From Opitutia bacterium (lineage in GTDB: Bacteria; Verrucomicrobiota; Verrucomicrobiia; Opitutales; Opitutaceae), in assembly GCA_947461205.1 (NCBI GenBank), contig CANHJG010000003.1, forward strand, positions 25,689-89,688: a DNA stretch of 64,000 nucleotides. Direction: 5' to 3'. This document shows, in pieces, positions 46,433 through 53,357 of this stretch. Position 1 is the first letter of the stretch; each line of letters begins with the position of its first letter. The translations under genes were made by a program, and so were the position numbers. The notes under the pieces are model-generated. The model was not told where the DNA came from and did no database searches. It worked only from the letters and a program-made list of their open reading frames with translations.

Positions 46433-47485
46433 TCAGGGCTGCAGGTGTTTCACCAACCATTCGCGGGCGGCGAGCAAGGACTCGGGGTTCACTTTGTGGC
46501 CGGTTTTCGGCTGAATCGTCAGCGTAAAGTTTTCCTCGGCACCGACCGCACGGTAGGCCGCGCGGGCGGCAGTGGCGCAGAGCTCGAGGCCGGGGACGGG
46601 AGTGCGGGGATCGGTATCTCCGTTGATCGCGAGGAACGGGCGCGGAGCGATGAGCGGGAGCATGGCCGGGCCGTCGAAGCGGTCGACGAGGCCGGGGTTG
46701 GTGCGGGCGTAGAAGCGGCGGATAAACGCGGCGTCGACGGTCGTGACGCCGGCTTCTTTCGCGGCGGCGTCGACCGCGGCCTGAATGGTGCCGATGCGGG
46801 ATTGCCACGCATCGTGCTCGAGGGCCCAGCGGAAACTTTGGACGCCGATGCAGGCGACGGTGGCGGCGATCCGGGGATCCGCGGCGGCCGCGAGGTAGGC
46901 TTCGGTGCCGCCCTTCGAGAAGCCGATGATCCCGATGCGGGCCGGATCGACGTCGTCGCGGGTCACGAGGTAGTCGATGAGCCGCATGACGTCGCGGACG
47001 GTGTCGTAGTAGAACGGGTGCTCGTGGGGTTCTTCGGCGCGGTAGGCGCGCAGAATGGCGGCGGTGTAATCGCTGGTGCCTTTGGGCGTTTTCGCGCGGG
47101 CGCCGTGGTAGCGGCCGTCGATGGAGACGCCGATGAAACCGGCGGAGGCAAATTGCGTGAGGAGTTGGACCTGGCCTTCTTTGTGGCCGCCGGTGCCGTG
47201 GAGGGCGATAACGACGGGACGGCGGCCCGGTGCGGCGGGGGCGGGGGGGAGGACAAGAACGGCCGGGACCCGCTGGTCGGCGTCGGCGGCATAGGTGAAG
47301 GCGAGGTGGACGAGGCCGTCTTTCTCCGCGGGCGGCTGGAGGGCGGGCGCGAGGGGGACGGGCGGGCGCGCGATGAGCTGGAGAAAGGCCGTGCGGGTGG
47401 AGGCGGCGGACGCGGCGGTCGCGCGGAGGGGTACGCCGGCGAACGCGGCGGCCAAACAGACCAGCAGGGGGAGACGGCTGTTCAT
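46433..47485 (-). CDS. Secreted alpha/beta hydrolase, acetyl-xylan-esterase-like
   Basis: A 350-residue exported protein with a signal peptide (residues 1-24, ending ATAA). The hydrolase fold shows VVIALHGTGGHKEGQ (oxyanion loop), GIIGFSKGGTEAYLAAA (nucleophile Ser in GFSKGG), APRPFLAINGDTDPRTP (Asp) and a His in KTGHKVNPE. The DVMRLIDYLVTRDDVDPARIG segment resembles the dienelactone/prolyl-oligopeptidase-related esterases often found in polysaccharide-degrading bacteria. The ATG at 47485 begins the signal peptide, and the open frame before it is discarded. Substrate unknown. Confidence 0.87.
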   Translation of the reverse strand: MNSRLPLLVCLAAAFAGVPLRATAASAASTRTAFLQLIARPPVPLAPALQPPAEKDGLVHLAFTYAADADQRVPAVLVLPPAPAAPGRRPVVIALHGTGGHKEGQVQLLTQFASAGFIGVSIDGRYHGARAKTPKGTSDYTAAILRAYRAEEPHEHPFYYDTVRDVMRLIDYLVTRDDVDPARIGIIGFSKGGTEAYLAAAADPRIAATVACIGVQSFRWALEHDAWQSRIGTIQAAVDAAAKEAGVTTVDAAFIRRFYARTNPGLVDRFDGPAMLPLIAPRPFLAINGDTDPRTPVPGLELCATAARAAYRAVGAEENFTLTIQPKTGHKVNPESLLAAREWLVKHLQP

Positions 47486-47525
47486 GATGGGCGGAGAACA
47501 GCGCGGAGCGGCGTGCGCGACAAAC

Positions 47526-47556
47526 AAAAAGGCGCGCCGAACGGGGTCGGCGCGCC
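47526..47556 (-). terminator. Rho-independent terminator after leuA
   Basis: GGCGCGCC at 47531-47538 pairs with GGCGCGCC at 47549-47556 (8-bp self-complementary arms, 10-base loop). On the minus strand the stem is followed by TTTTTGTTTG. It lies 27 bases past the leuA stop. Confidence 0.85.
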
Positions 47557-47582
47557 GGAGGAAACGCGAATGCGGAGGCGGA

Positions 47583-49250
47583 TTAGTTGCGGGTGAGCGT
47601 GCGGTTGAGTGCGCTGACGATGGCCTTAATGGAGGCGAGCTCGATGTTGGTATCGATCCCGGCGCCGTAGAGCGTGTGGCCGCGCTCGGTCTTGATCTGG
47701 ATGTAACTCACGGCCCGCGCTTCCGCGCCCTGGCCGAGCGAGTGCTCCGCGTAGGACAGGACGTCGAACTTCGGGAGAGGGGTGGCGGCGAGGGCGCGCA
47801 CAAAGGCGTCGATCGGGCCGTTGCCCGTGGCGGTGAGGGTGTGGAGTTTTTTGTCGATGCCGATCTCGGCTTCGCAGGTGACGACGCTGTCGCGCTCGGT
47901 GGTCTTGAAGTGTTGGAGCGTGACGGGCGACGTGCGCGCGAGGTATTCGCGGTGGAACACGTCGTGGATTTCCTGCGGCGTGAGCTCGGTGCCCTTGGTG
48001 TCGGCGTAGTCGTTGATGATTTTGCCCATCTCCTTGTGCATGAGCTTCGGGAGCGAGTAACCGAACTCGTTCTCGAGCACATAGGCGACGCCGCCTTTGC
48101 CGGACTGGCTGTTGATGCGGATGATGGCCTTGTAGCTGCGCCCGAGGTCGGCGGGATCGATCGGAATATAGATGACGTCCCACGGTTCGCCGGGCTTCTG
48201 GGCGGCCCAGGATTTTTTAATGGCGTCCTGGTGGGAGCCGCTGAAGGCGGTGAAGACCAGTTCGCCGGCGTAGGGCTGGCGCGGCGGGACTTCGAGCCGC
48301 GTGCAGCGCTCGTAGACATCGCGGATGCGGTTGATGTCGGAGAAGTCGAGGCCCGGATGGATGCCGTGGGTGTAGAGGTTCAGGGCGACGGTGACGAGAT
48401 CGAGGTTGCCGGTGCGCTCGCCGTTGCCGAAGAGCGTGCCCTCGACGCGGTCGGCGCCGGCGAGGAGGGCCAGTTCGGTGGCGGCGACACCGGTGCCGCG
48501 GTCGTTGTGGGTATGGAGGGAAATGAGGGTGCGGTCGCGGCGGGTGAGGTGGGTGGACATCCACTCGATCTGGTCGGCGTGGATGTTGGGCGTGGCGTAT
48601 TCGACCGTGGCCGGGAGGTTGAGGATAATCTTGTTCTCCACGGTCGGCTGCCAGGCGTCGGTGACGGCCTCACAGATTTCGAGGGCGAAATCGAGTTCCG
48701 TGCTGGTGAAGCTCTCGGGCGAATATTCGAAGCGCAGGTGGGTGCCGGCGGCGACGAGCGGGGCGGCGTGCTGCTTCACCCAGGTGGTGCCCTGCACGGC
48801 GATGGCCACGATTTCGGCGCGCGTGGCGTGGAAAACGTGTTTGCGCTGGGCGGGCGAGGTGGAGTTGTAGAGGTGGAAGATGGCGGTTTTCGCGCCCGCG
48901 AGGGCGGCGAGGCTGCGCACGATCAGGTCTTCGCGGCATTGGCACAGGACCTGGATGGCGACGCCGTCGGGAATGCGGTGCTCGGTGATGAGGCGGCGGC
49001 AGAAATCGAATTCGATCTGCGAAGCGGACGGGAAGCCGATCTCGATTTCCGTGAAACCGATTTGAATGAGCAGTTCGAAGTATTCGAGTTTCTCCTCGAC
49101 GCTCATGGGCTGGGCGAGGGCCTGGTTGCCGTCGCGGAGGTCGACGCTGCACCACAGCGGGGCGCGGTCGAGGGTGCGGTTGGGCCACTGGCGGTTGGGC
49201 AGGGCGACGGGAGGGAACGGGCGGTATTTGCTGACGGGAGCAGGTTGCAT
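47583..49250 (-). CDS. leuA: 2-isopropylmalate synthase
   Basis: Condenses acetyl-CoA with 2-oxoisovalerate, the first committed step of leucine synthesis. The 555-residue protein is of the longer LeuA type. The barrel begins APLWCSVDLRDGNQAL (substrate Arg-Asp and metal Asp), IEIGFPSASQIEFDF follows, and SLHTHNDRGTG contains the metal-binding His pair. A C-terminal LeuA dimer (regulatory) domain of about 150 residues runs from FKTTERDSVV and probably binds leucine for feedback control. It is preceded by a 16-residue Leu-rich leader peptide and two hairpins, and followed by a strong terminator, so it is a monocistronic, attenuated unit. Confidence 0.96.
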   Translation of the reverse strand: MQPAPVSKYRPFPPVALPNRQWPNRTLDRAPLWCSVDLRDGNQALAQPMSVEEKLEYFELLIQIGFTEIEIGFPSASQIEFDFCRRLITEHRIPDGVAIQVLCQCREDLIVRSLAALAGAKTAIFHLYNSTSPAQRKHVFHATRAEIVAIAVQGTTWVKQHAAPLVAAGTHLRFEYSPESFTSTELDFALEICEAVTDAWQPTVENKIILNLPATVEYATPNIHADQIEWMSTHLTRRDRTLISLHTHNDRGTGVAATELALLAGADRVEGTLFGNGERTGNLDLVTVALNLYTHGIHPGLDFSDINRIRDVYERCTRLEVPPRQPYAGELVFTAFSGSHQDAIKKSWAAQKPGEPWDVIYIPIDPADLGRSYKAIIRINSQSGKGGVAYVLENEFGYSLPKLMHKEMGKIINDYADTKGTELTPQEIHDVFHREYLARTSPVTLQHFKTTERDSVVTCEAEIGIDKKLHTLTATGNGPIDAFVRALAATPLPKFDVLSYAEHSLGQGAEARAVSYIQIKTERGHTLYGAGIDTNIELASIKAIVSALNRTLTRN

Positions 49251-49308
49251 GGACGGAACGGTGAAACAAAGTTTGAAGGAAGGAGGCTGGGTATCACCAG
49301 CTAAACTA

Positions 49309-49391
49309 GCGTCACGCCCCGAGCGGGGCGGCAGGAATCTTCGGACTGACGCACGACCGGCCGCTGAGCGGCCTCGGCTTAGAGGTCGTGC
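49309..49391 (-). promoter_or_regulatory. Putative leuA leader attenuator (alternative hairpins)
   Basis: Within the leuA leader, hairpin 1 pairs 49384-49391 with 49351-49358 (GCACGACC/GGTCGTGC) around an inner GGCCGC/GCGGCC stem (49359-49373), and its 5' arm lies in the last codons of the leader peptide. Hairpin 2 pairs 49347-49352 with 49309-49314 (GCGTCA/TGACGC) around GCCCCG/CGGGGC (49316-49329). The two share bases 49351-49352, so they cannot both form fully. Hairpin 2 lacks a strong T-run, so termination or translation control are both possible. Confidence 0.55.
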
Positions 49392-49429
49392 GCGGTGGTA
49401 AGTCGAAGGACCTGCAGCAGTGCTCGCAT
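49379..49429 (-). CDS. leuA leader peptide
   Basis: A 16-codon reading frame, MRALLQVLRLTTAHDL, ends 128 bases before leuA on the same strand. Five of 16 residues are Leu (two adjacent). The stop codon lies just inside hairpin 1. A ribosome stalled at the Leu codons would leave hairpin 1 unformed, the logic of leucine-biosynthesis attenuators. No Shine-Dalgarno sequence is obvious. Too short for a homology-based call, so position and composition are the evidence. Confidence 0.6.
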   Translation of the reverse strand: MRALLQVLRLTTAHDL

Positions 49430-49547
49430 TTCGGTGGCTAGGTATCGGCCCACGCCGGCGAAAGTCAAGGAGCGGTGCGAGGGAAAAGGGCGGCGGGCGA
49501 CGCGAGCGGAACGCGGTTTTTTAGAGGTAGAAACGCCTTTTTCGGGC

Positions 49548-49575
49548 TGTAACCGCAAAGTGCAATGCGCGTCTT
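49548..49575 (+). promoter_or_regulatory. ECF-type promoter candidate before the sigma factor
   Basis: TGTAACC at 49548-49554 and GTCTT at 49571-49575 (CGTCTT from 49570) are separated by 16 bases. AAC at -35 and CGTC at -10 are typical for many ECF sigma factors, which often activate their own operon. The predicted transcript would start about 30 bases before the sigma gene. Confidence 0.45.
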
Positions 49576-49608
49576 GCGTGTTGTGTCCGACCTTGCCTCC
49601 ATGCGCGC

Positions 49609-50202
49609 ATGCCTGACGACGATCCGCCGTTCGATCTGGCCGGCTGCCTCGACCGAGTGCGCCGGCGCGATCAGGCGGCGGCGCGCGCACTGGTCGAACA
49701 CCTTCACCCGCTGGTCAGTCGGATCGTACGCTCCCATTTGCCCCGGCGCGTGGCCGAGGAAGATCTGTCCCAGGAAATTTTTTTGAAGATGTTCACGCGA
49801 CTCGCACAATATCAGGGCGCGGTCCCCTTTTCGCACTGGGTGTCGCGCATCGCCGTGACGACCTGCATCGATCATCTGCGCGCGCAGAAACGGCGGCCGG
49901 AATTTCGCTGGGCGGATCTGTCCGAGACCGAGGCCGAGGTGCTCGACAACGTGATGACCAATCAGAACGACGTGCCCGCGAACGATGCGCTGGCAGCGCA
50001 CGAACTGGTGCACAAGCTTCTCGGTCAGCTCAAACCGGACGACCAGTTGGTCGTGCGGTTGCTCGATTTGGAGCAGAAGACGATCGCCGAGATCAGCCAG
50101 ATCACCGGCTGGAACCAGTCGCTGATCAAAGTCCGCGCGTTTCGCGCGCGACGGAAGTTGCAGAAGCTTTTTCAGGACCTACAACGAATGGAACGCACAT
50201 GA
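49609..50202 (+). CDS. ECF-type RNA polymerase sigma factor
   Basis: A 197-residue sigma-70-family protein with region 2 (HPLVSRIVRSHLPRRVAEEDLSQEIFLKMFTRLAQYQG, then PFSHWVSRIAVTTCIDHLRAQKRRPE) and region 4 (LKPDDQLVVRLLDLEQKTIAEISQITGWNQSLIKVRAFRARRKLQKLF). There is no region 1.1 or 3, the ECF layout. The gene is followed, with a 4-base overlap, by a small membrane protein and then a periplasm-facing protein, so these three form an operon. The regulated genes are unknown. The start is the ATG at 49609; a nearby ATG at 49601 is out of frame. Confidence 0.93.
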   Translation: MPDDDPPFDLAGCLDRVRRRDQAAARALVEHLHPLVSRIVRSHLPRRVAEEDLSQEIFLKMFTRLAQYQGAVPFSHWVSRIAVTTCIDHLRAQKRRPEFRWADLSETEAEVLDNVMTNQNDVPANDALAAHELVHKLLGQLKPDDQLVVRLLDLEQKTIAEISQITGWNQSLIKVRAFRARRKLQKLFQDLQRMERT

Positions 50203-50531
50203 ACTCGAACTCACCCCACACCCCGTGGAGCCGGCTCACGGCCGCCGCCCGCACGGCCGCCGCCCGCACGGCCGCCGCCCGCACGGCCGCCGACGGGCGC
50301 GAGGCTGCCGCCCCCTATGGTTTTGCCACCCGGGTGGCCGCGCTGGCGATGGCCCAGGAGCGCAAGGTCGCGTCGCTGTTCGAGCGGTTCGCGTTTCGGG
50401 CCCTCGGCACGGCCTGCCTGCTGGCGCTGCTGAGTGCGGCGGTGAACTACTCGGTGTTCAGTCCCGTGCCCGCGTTTTCCGACGAAGAATTGACCGAGGA
50501 CGATCCGGTCGCGGTGTTGCTCGACGTGTGA
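50199..50531 (+). CDS. Small single-pass membrane protein of the sigma-factor operon
   Basis: A 110-residue protein of unknown family. An N-terminal low-complexity region has three tandem AARTA-type repeats. A helical segment ATRVAALAMAQERKVASLFERFAFR precedes one transmembrane helix (about 66-86, ALGTACLLALLSAAVNYSVF), and the tail is acidic (SDEELTEDDPVAVLLDV). A protein of this layout immediately behind an ECF sigma gene could be an anti-sigma factor with a cytoplasmic N-terminus, but no zinc-binding anti-sigma motif is visible. It overlaps the sigma gene by 4 bases and the next gene by 4 bases. Confidence 0.75.
   Translation: MNSNSPHTPWSRLTAAARTAAARTAAARTAADGREAAAPYGFATRVAALAMAQERKVASLFERFAFRALGTACLLALLSAAVNYSVFSPVPAFSDEELTEDDPVAVLLDV
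50241..50292. repeat. 15-bp tandem repeat inside the small membrane-protein gene
   Basis: GCCGCCGCCCGCACG is repeated three times exactly (50241-50255, 50256-50270, 50271-50285) with a further partial copy. It keeps the reading frame and encodes the Ala/Arg/Thr repeats. Copy number is likely to vary between strains. Confidence 0.85.
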
Positions 50532-51157
50532 ACGGCATGGAGAAGCCCTGGAAAGTCATCGTGGCGTTTGTCGGCGTGTTTATCGCCGGCTCCATTTTTG
50601 GCGGACTGCTGGCACTGCGGCTAAACCAGCAGCGTGACCCGGCCCCGCGGTTTTCGCCGGCGGCGGTGACGCCGCGGTCCGGGCCGGCTCCGGCTCATGG
50701 GCAGCCGCCGTTTTCCCCCGCGCAACCGCAGGCCAATCCGCAGGTGCCGCGCCTGACGGCGGCGGTGCCGCAGCTCCAGCTGCCACCGGGCATGGCGGTG
50801 CAGGCGCCGCAGTTAATGCGCCGCTATGTGGAACGGCTCGGTCTCTCGGCGGAGCAGAAGGAGCGGATCAATCCGTTGATTCAGCGGGCGGCCGCCGACC
50901 TGCGTCGGCAACAGCAGACCAATTTCCGGGACACGGGCATCATCCTCCAGCATTTGCAGGAAGATCTCGGCAAGGAACTCACGCCCGCGCAGCGCGGCCG
51001 GTTGGACGAGATGGCGGAGCACCAACGTCAGATTATCGAGCAGCGCGAGCGGCAGCAGGCGGAAAAGCAGCGGGCGCAGCAGGGCCAGAAGCCGGCGATG
51101 AAAGACGGTGGGAAGCCCAGGAAAGCGGGCGGCAAGCCGGTCGACGACGGAAACTGA
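50528..51157 (+). CDS. Membrane-anchored Spy/CpxP-like periplasmic protein
   Basis: A 209-residue protein: one N-terminal transmembrane helix (about 8-30, VIVAFVGVFIAGSIFGGLLAL), a Pro/Ala-rich linker, and a helical periplasmic domain (about 95-175, YVERLGLSAEQKERINPLIQ; DLGKELTPAQRGRLDEMAEHQRQIIEQRERQQ). This arrangement recalls Spy/CpxP/CnrX-type sensors or chaperones that co-occur with ECF sigma factors. Fit is by pattern only. The C-terminus is Lys/Gly-rich. It begins at a GTG overlapping the previous stop by 4 bases (an ATG at 50537 is the alternative). Confidence 0.75.
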   Translation: MNGMEKPWKVIVAFVGVFIAGSIFGGLLALRLNQQRDPAPRFSPAAVTPRSGPAPAHGQPPFSPAQPQANPQVPRLTAAVPQLQLPPGMAVQAPQLMRRYVERLGLSAEQKERINPLIQRAAADLRRQQQTNFRDTGIILQHLQEDLGKELTPAQRGRLDEMAEHQRQIIEQRERQQAEKQRAQQGQKPAMKDGGKPRKAGGKPVDDGN

Positions 51158-51200
51158 AATAGATGTTGCGCGCGGGGCGTCACCTCGCATGGTTCGCGCC

Positions 51201-51300
51201 GGCCAGGTGCCATGCATGAGCAGGCGCGTGAACTCCGCCAGGACCGGAAGGTAGCAACGGCAACGACGTTCTCTTAGTGCCGTGGAGTGCCTGGCCACCT
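51201..51300 (+). ncRNA. ffs: Signal recognition particle RNA, small bacterial type
   Basis: 4.5S-type SRP RNA, which with Ffh targets nascent membrane proteins. The diagnostic domain IV core is present: GAACTCCGCCAGGACCGGAA followed by GGTAGCAACGGCA (51231-51262), giving the GGAA tetraloop and the symmetric and asymmetric internal loops. The ends close as GGCCAGG (51201-51207) with CCTGGCC (51290-51296). Seven T residues (51300-51306) follow as terminator. The length is close to 100 nt. dnaX lies directly downstream, a gene order seen in many bacteria. Confidence 0.95.
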
Positions 51301-51389
51301 TTTTTTCTGGCCGCCGGCGAGGAGCTTGCTTGCAAGCCGGCCGTCGGTTGCGCTCAGTGCTCTCCGCCTGCACGCAGGCTCCAACCACA

Positions 51390-52559
51390 ATGGCGGGCAC
51401 TTACCAAGTCATCGCACGCAAATGGCGGCCGCAGACCTTCGCCGACCTCGTCGGCCAGGATCATGTGGTGCGCACGCTGACCAACGCGATCACCCGCGGG
51501 CGCATCGCGCACGCCTACCTCTTCGTGGGACCGCGCGGCACGGGCAAGACGTCGACGGCGCGCATTTTCGCCAAGGCGCTGAATTGCACGGACGGGCCGA
51601 ACGCGAATTTCGACGTGAATGATCCGGCCTGTGTGTCGATCGCGGAAGGCTCGCACCTCGACGTCGTGGAGATCGACGGTGCCTCGAACAACGGCGTCGA
51701 CCAGGTGCGCGATCTGCGGGAGACGGTCCGTTACGCGCCGGCGCAGGGGAAGTTCAAGATCTACATCATCGACGAGGTGCACATGCTCTCGGCGCAGGCG
51801 TTCAACGCGCTGCTGAAGACCCTAGAGGAGCCGCCGGCCCACGTGAAATTTGTCTTTGCGACGACGGATCCGCAAAAGGTGCTGCCGACGATCATCTCCC
51901 GCTGCCAGCGGTTTGATCTGAAACCGATTTCCAGCGAACTCATTGTCGAGCGGTTGAAGAAAATTGCGGTGGAGGAGAAGATCAAGGTTACCGATGCCGC
52001 GCTCGCGTGCATCGCGCGCATGGCGGACGGCGGCATGCGCGATGCCCAGTCGATTTTTGACCAGATGATTTCGTTCTGCGGGGCGGAAATTTCCGAGCCC
52101 GACGTGCTCGATGTCTACGGACTCGTCTCTGCCGACAAGATCGCGGCGCTCGCCGCGGCCCTCGCCGCGGGCGACCACCAGAAGCTGGTGGCGATCGTGG
52201 ACGACTGCGACGCGGCGGGGCGCGATTTGGTGCGCCTGCTGATGGATTTGCAGGCGCTGGTGCGCGCCGGCCTGCTCGACGCCATTGCGAAGGGCGGGCG
52301 GAGCGATGCGCTCGGCGGCGGGGCGATGACCACGGAGCAGCTCACGCGGATGCTGGACGGGCTGCGGGAGGGCGAGGGGAGCGTGAAGCTCGGACTGGCG
52401 GAGAAGATCAATTTCGAAGTGACGCTGCTGAAGGCCATCGAGGCGAGTCGCTCGCGGGCGATCGACAGCCTCATCAAGGAGCTGACGGCGCTGGCCGACG
52501 AGTCGCCGGCGGCGGCCGGGCCGGCGGGAACCGACGACAGCGAAAAAAAAAAGGACTGA
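51390..52559 (+). CDS. dnaX: DNA polymerase III gamma subunit (0-frame product of dnaX)
   Basis: Clamp-loader ATPase. In the zero frame, 389 residues end at a TGA 7 bases after an A10 run. Walker A GPRGTGKT is at residues 47-54; [25 protein letters not shown] contains sensor 1 and the SRC motif, and [24 protein letters not shown] is Walker B. The zinc module between Walker A and [10 protein letters not shown] has only two Cys (NCTDG, PACVS) instead of four. Domains I-III are complete, so this is a gamma-like short form. A -1 shift at the A-run continues into an open frame for 141 more codons (see the extension). The start is the ATG at 51390, after the SRP RNA. Confidence 0.95.
   Translation: MAGTYQVIARKWRPQTFADLVGQDHVVRTLTNAITRGRIAHAYLFVGPRGTGKTSTARIFAKALNCTDGPNANFDVNDPACVSIAEGSHLDVVEIDGASNNGVDQVRDLRETVRYAPAQGKFKIYIIDEVHMLSAQAFNALLKTLEEPPAHVKFVFATTDPQKVLPTIISRCQRFDLKPISSELIVERLKKIAVEEKIKVTDAALACIARMADGGMRDAQSIFDQMISFCGAEISEPDVLDVYGLVSADKIAALAAALAAGDHQKLVAIVDDCDAAGRDLVRLLMDLQALVRAGLLDAIAKGGRSDALGGGAMTTEQLTRMLDGLREGEGSVKLGLAEKINFEVTLLKAIEASRSRAIDSLIKELTALADESPAAAGPAGTDDSEKKKD
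52543..52553 (+). promoter_or_regulatory. dnaX slippery site A10-G
   Basis: Ten A residues (52543-52552) followed by G. In the zero frame they read GAA AAA AAA AAG, so the canonical -1 ribosomal heptamer A AAA AAG is present exactly in phase, and the run is also long enough for transcriptional slippage. The zero-frame stop is at 52557-52559. Confidence 0.85.
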
Positions 52560-52978
52560 TTGACCGGTTGGAGGCGCGCCTCGGGGCGGCGTTGTTGGCG
52601 GAAGGACACGGTCGGGTGCTGGCCCCGAGCGCGGACGCGGCGACCGCGCCGGCGGCGCCGACGGAAGATGCGGGGGAGGCGGTTGCGGCGATCGCGCCGC
52701 CCGCGGTCGAGAACGGTGCGAATGTGTGGCCGGACGAGCAGGCCGAGGCGGCCTTTATCGCGGATGCGCGCCAGCGCGGGGAGCCGGTGGTGGCGGCGGC
52801 CGCGACGCGGGAGGCCGCGGAGGAAAAGGAGGACGACAAGAAAGCCCTGCCTCCGCTCGCGGATCTGCTGAAGCGTCTGGCGCCCGAGGTGCGCGAGACG
52901 CTGGACGATCTGTTCCGGGCGAAGTTTACCGGCGTGCGGCGCGTGCCGAAGAAATTCCTGAAAACGGCGGGCGGTTAG
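52550..52978 (+). CDS. dnaX: dnaX tau-specific C-terminal extension (-1 frame)
   Basis: Read in the -1 frame from the A-run: [22 protein letters not shown], then an Ala-rich linker, a segment [20 protein letters not shown], and a charged end [36 protein letters not shown]. The frame has no stop between the slip site and 52976. The full fusion would be 529 residues, a plausible tau that could contact the polymerase alpha subunit and helicase. No separate start with a ribosome site is visible for this segment. An insertion or deletion error in the homopolymer is the alternative explanation. Confidence 0.75.
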   Translation, partial: KGLIDRLEARLGAALLAEGHGRVLAPSADAATAPAAPTEDAGEAVAAIAPPAVENGANVWPDEQAEAAFIADARQRGEPVVAAAATREAAEEKEDDKKALPPLADLLKRLAPEVRETLDDLFRAKFTGVRRVPKKFLKTAGG

Positions 52979-52988
52979 CCGGCGCGGT

Positions 52989-53357
52989 CTATTCTTTCCA
53001 CTCGGAGCCGACCTCGCGGCGACCTTTGATACTGCGGGCGTAGACGTAGCCCTCGATCACGCGGTCGGCAAATGGCGTGAGCAGCGGCACGGGTTCGCGG
53101 CGATACAGCCCCTCGGCTAGACCCTCGAGGGCATCGAGTCGCACGAGCGCATCGGCGTTGACGGACCAGACCTCGCCGGCGACGCCCTCGCGGTCGTCAG
53201 GTTTGGCCACCATGCCGGGGAATCCGCCGAGCGCATAGAGGCGATAGCCCGGCGCGGTGCGCGCCTCACCGATGAATGTCTGGCCGCTCAAGAAATGGTG
53301 GTTGGCGCAGGCGCGCTTCAGCGTGCCGTAAACGAAGATGAGTTTTTCCGGGCTCAT
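52989..53357 (-). CDS. Gamma-glutamylcyclotransferase-like (AIG2/GGCT) protein
   Basis: A 122-residue protein of the GGCT-like fold. Near the N-terminus FVYGTLKRACANHHFL carries the YGTL substrate-binding motif. GEVWSV contains the likely catalytic Glu; LDALEGLAEGLYRREPV and YVYARS complete the pattern. Family members cleave gamma-glutamyl amines or peptides to 5-oxoproline, but many small relatives are uncharacterised. It is convergent with dnaX (10-base gap) and overlaps the PP2C gene by 4 bases, being the last gene of a kinase-phosphatase-GGCT operon. Confidence 0.88.
   Translation of the reverse strand: MSPEKLIFVYGTLKRACANHHFLSGQTFIGEARTAPGYRLYALGGFPGMVAKPDDREGVAGEVWSVNADALVRLDALEGLAEGLYRREPVPLLTPFADRVIEGYVYARSIKGRREVGSEWKE

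Noticed and set aside
52559..52978. dnaX as a pseudogene with a premature stop
   Set aside because: The stop follows a canonical in-phase slip heptamer, and the -1 frame is uninterrupted and shows tau-like composition. Programmed shifting or an assembly error in the A-run is more likely than gene decay.
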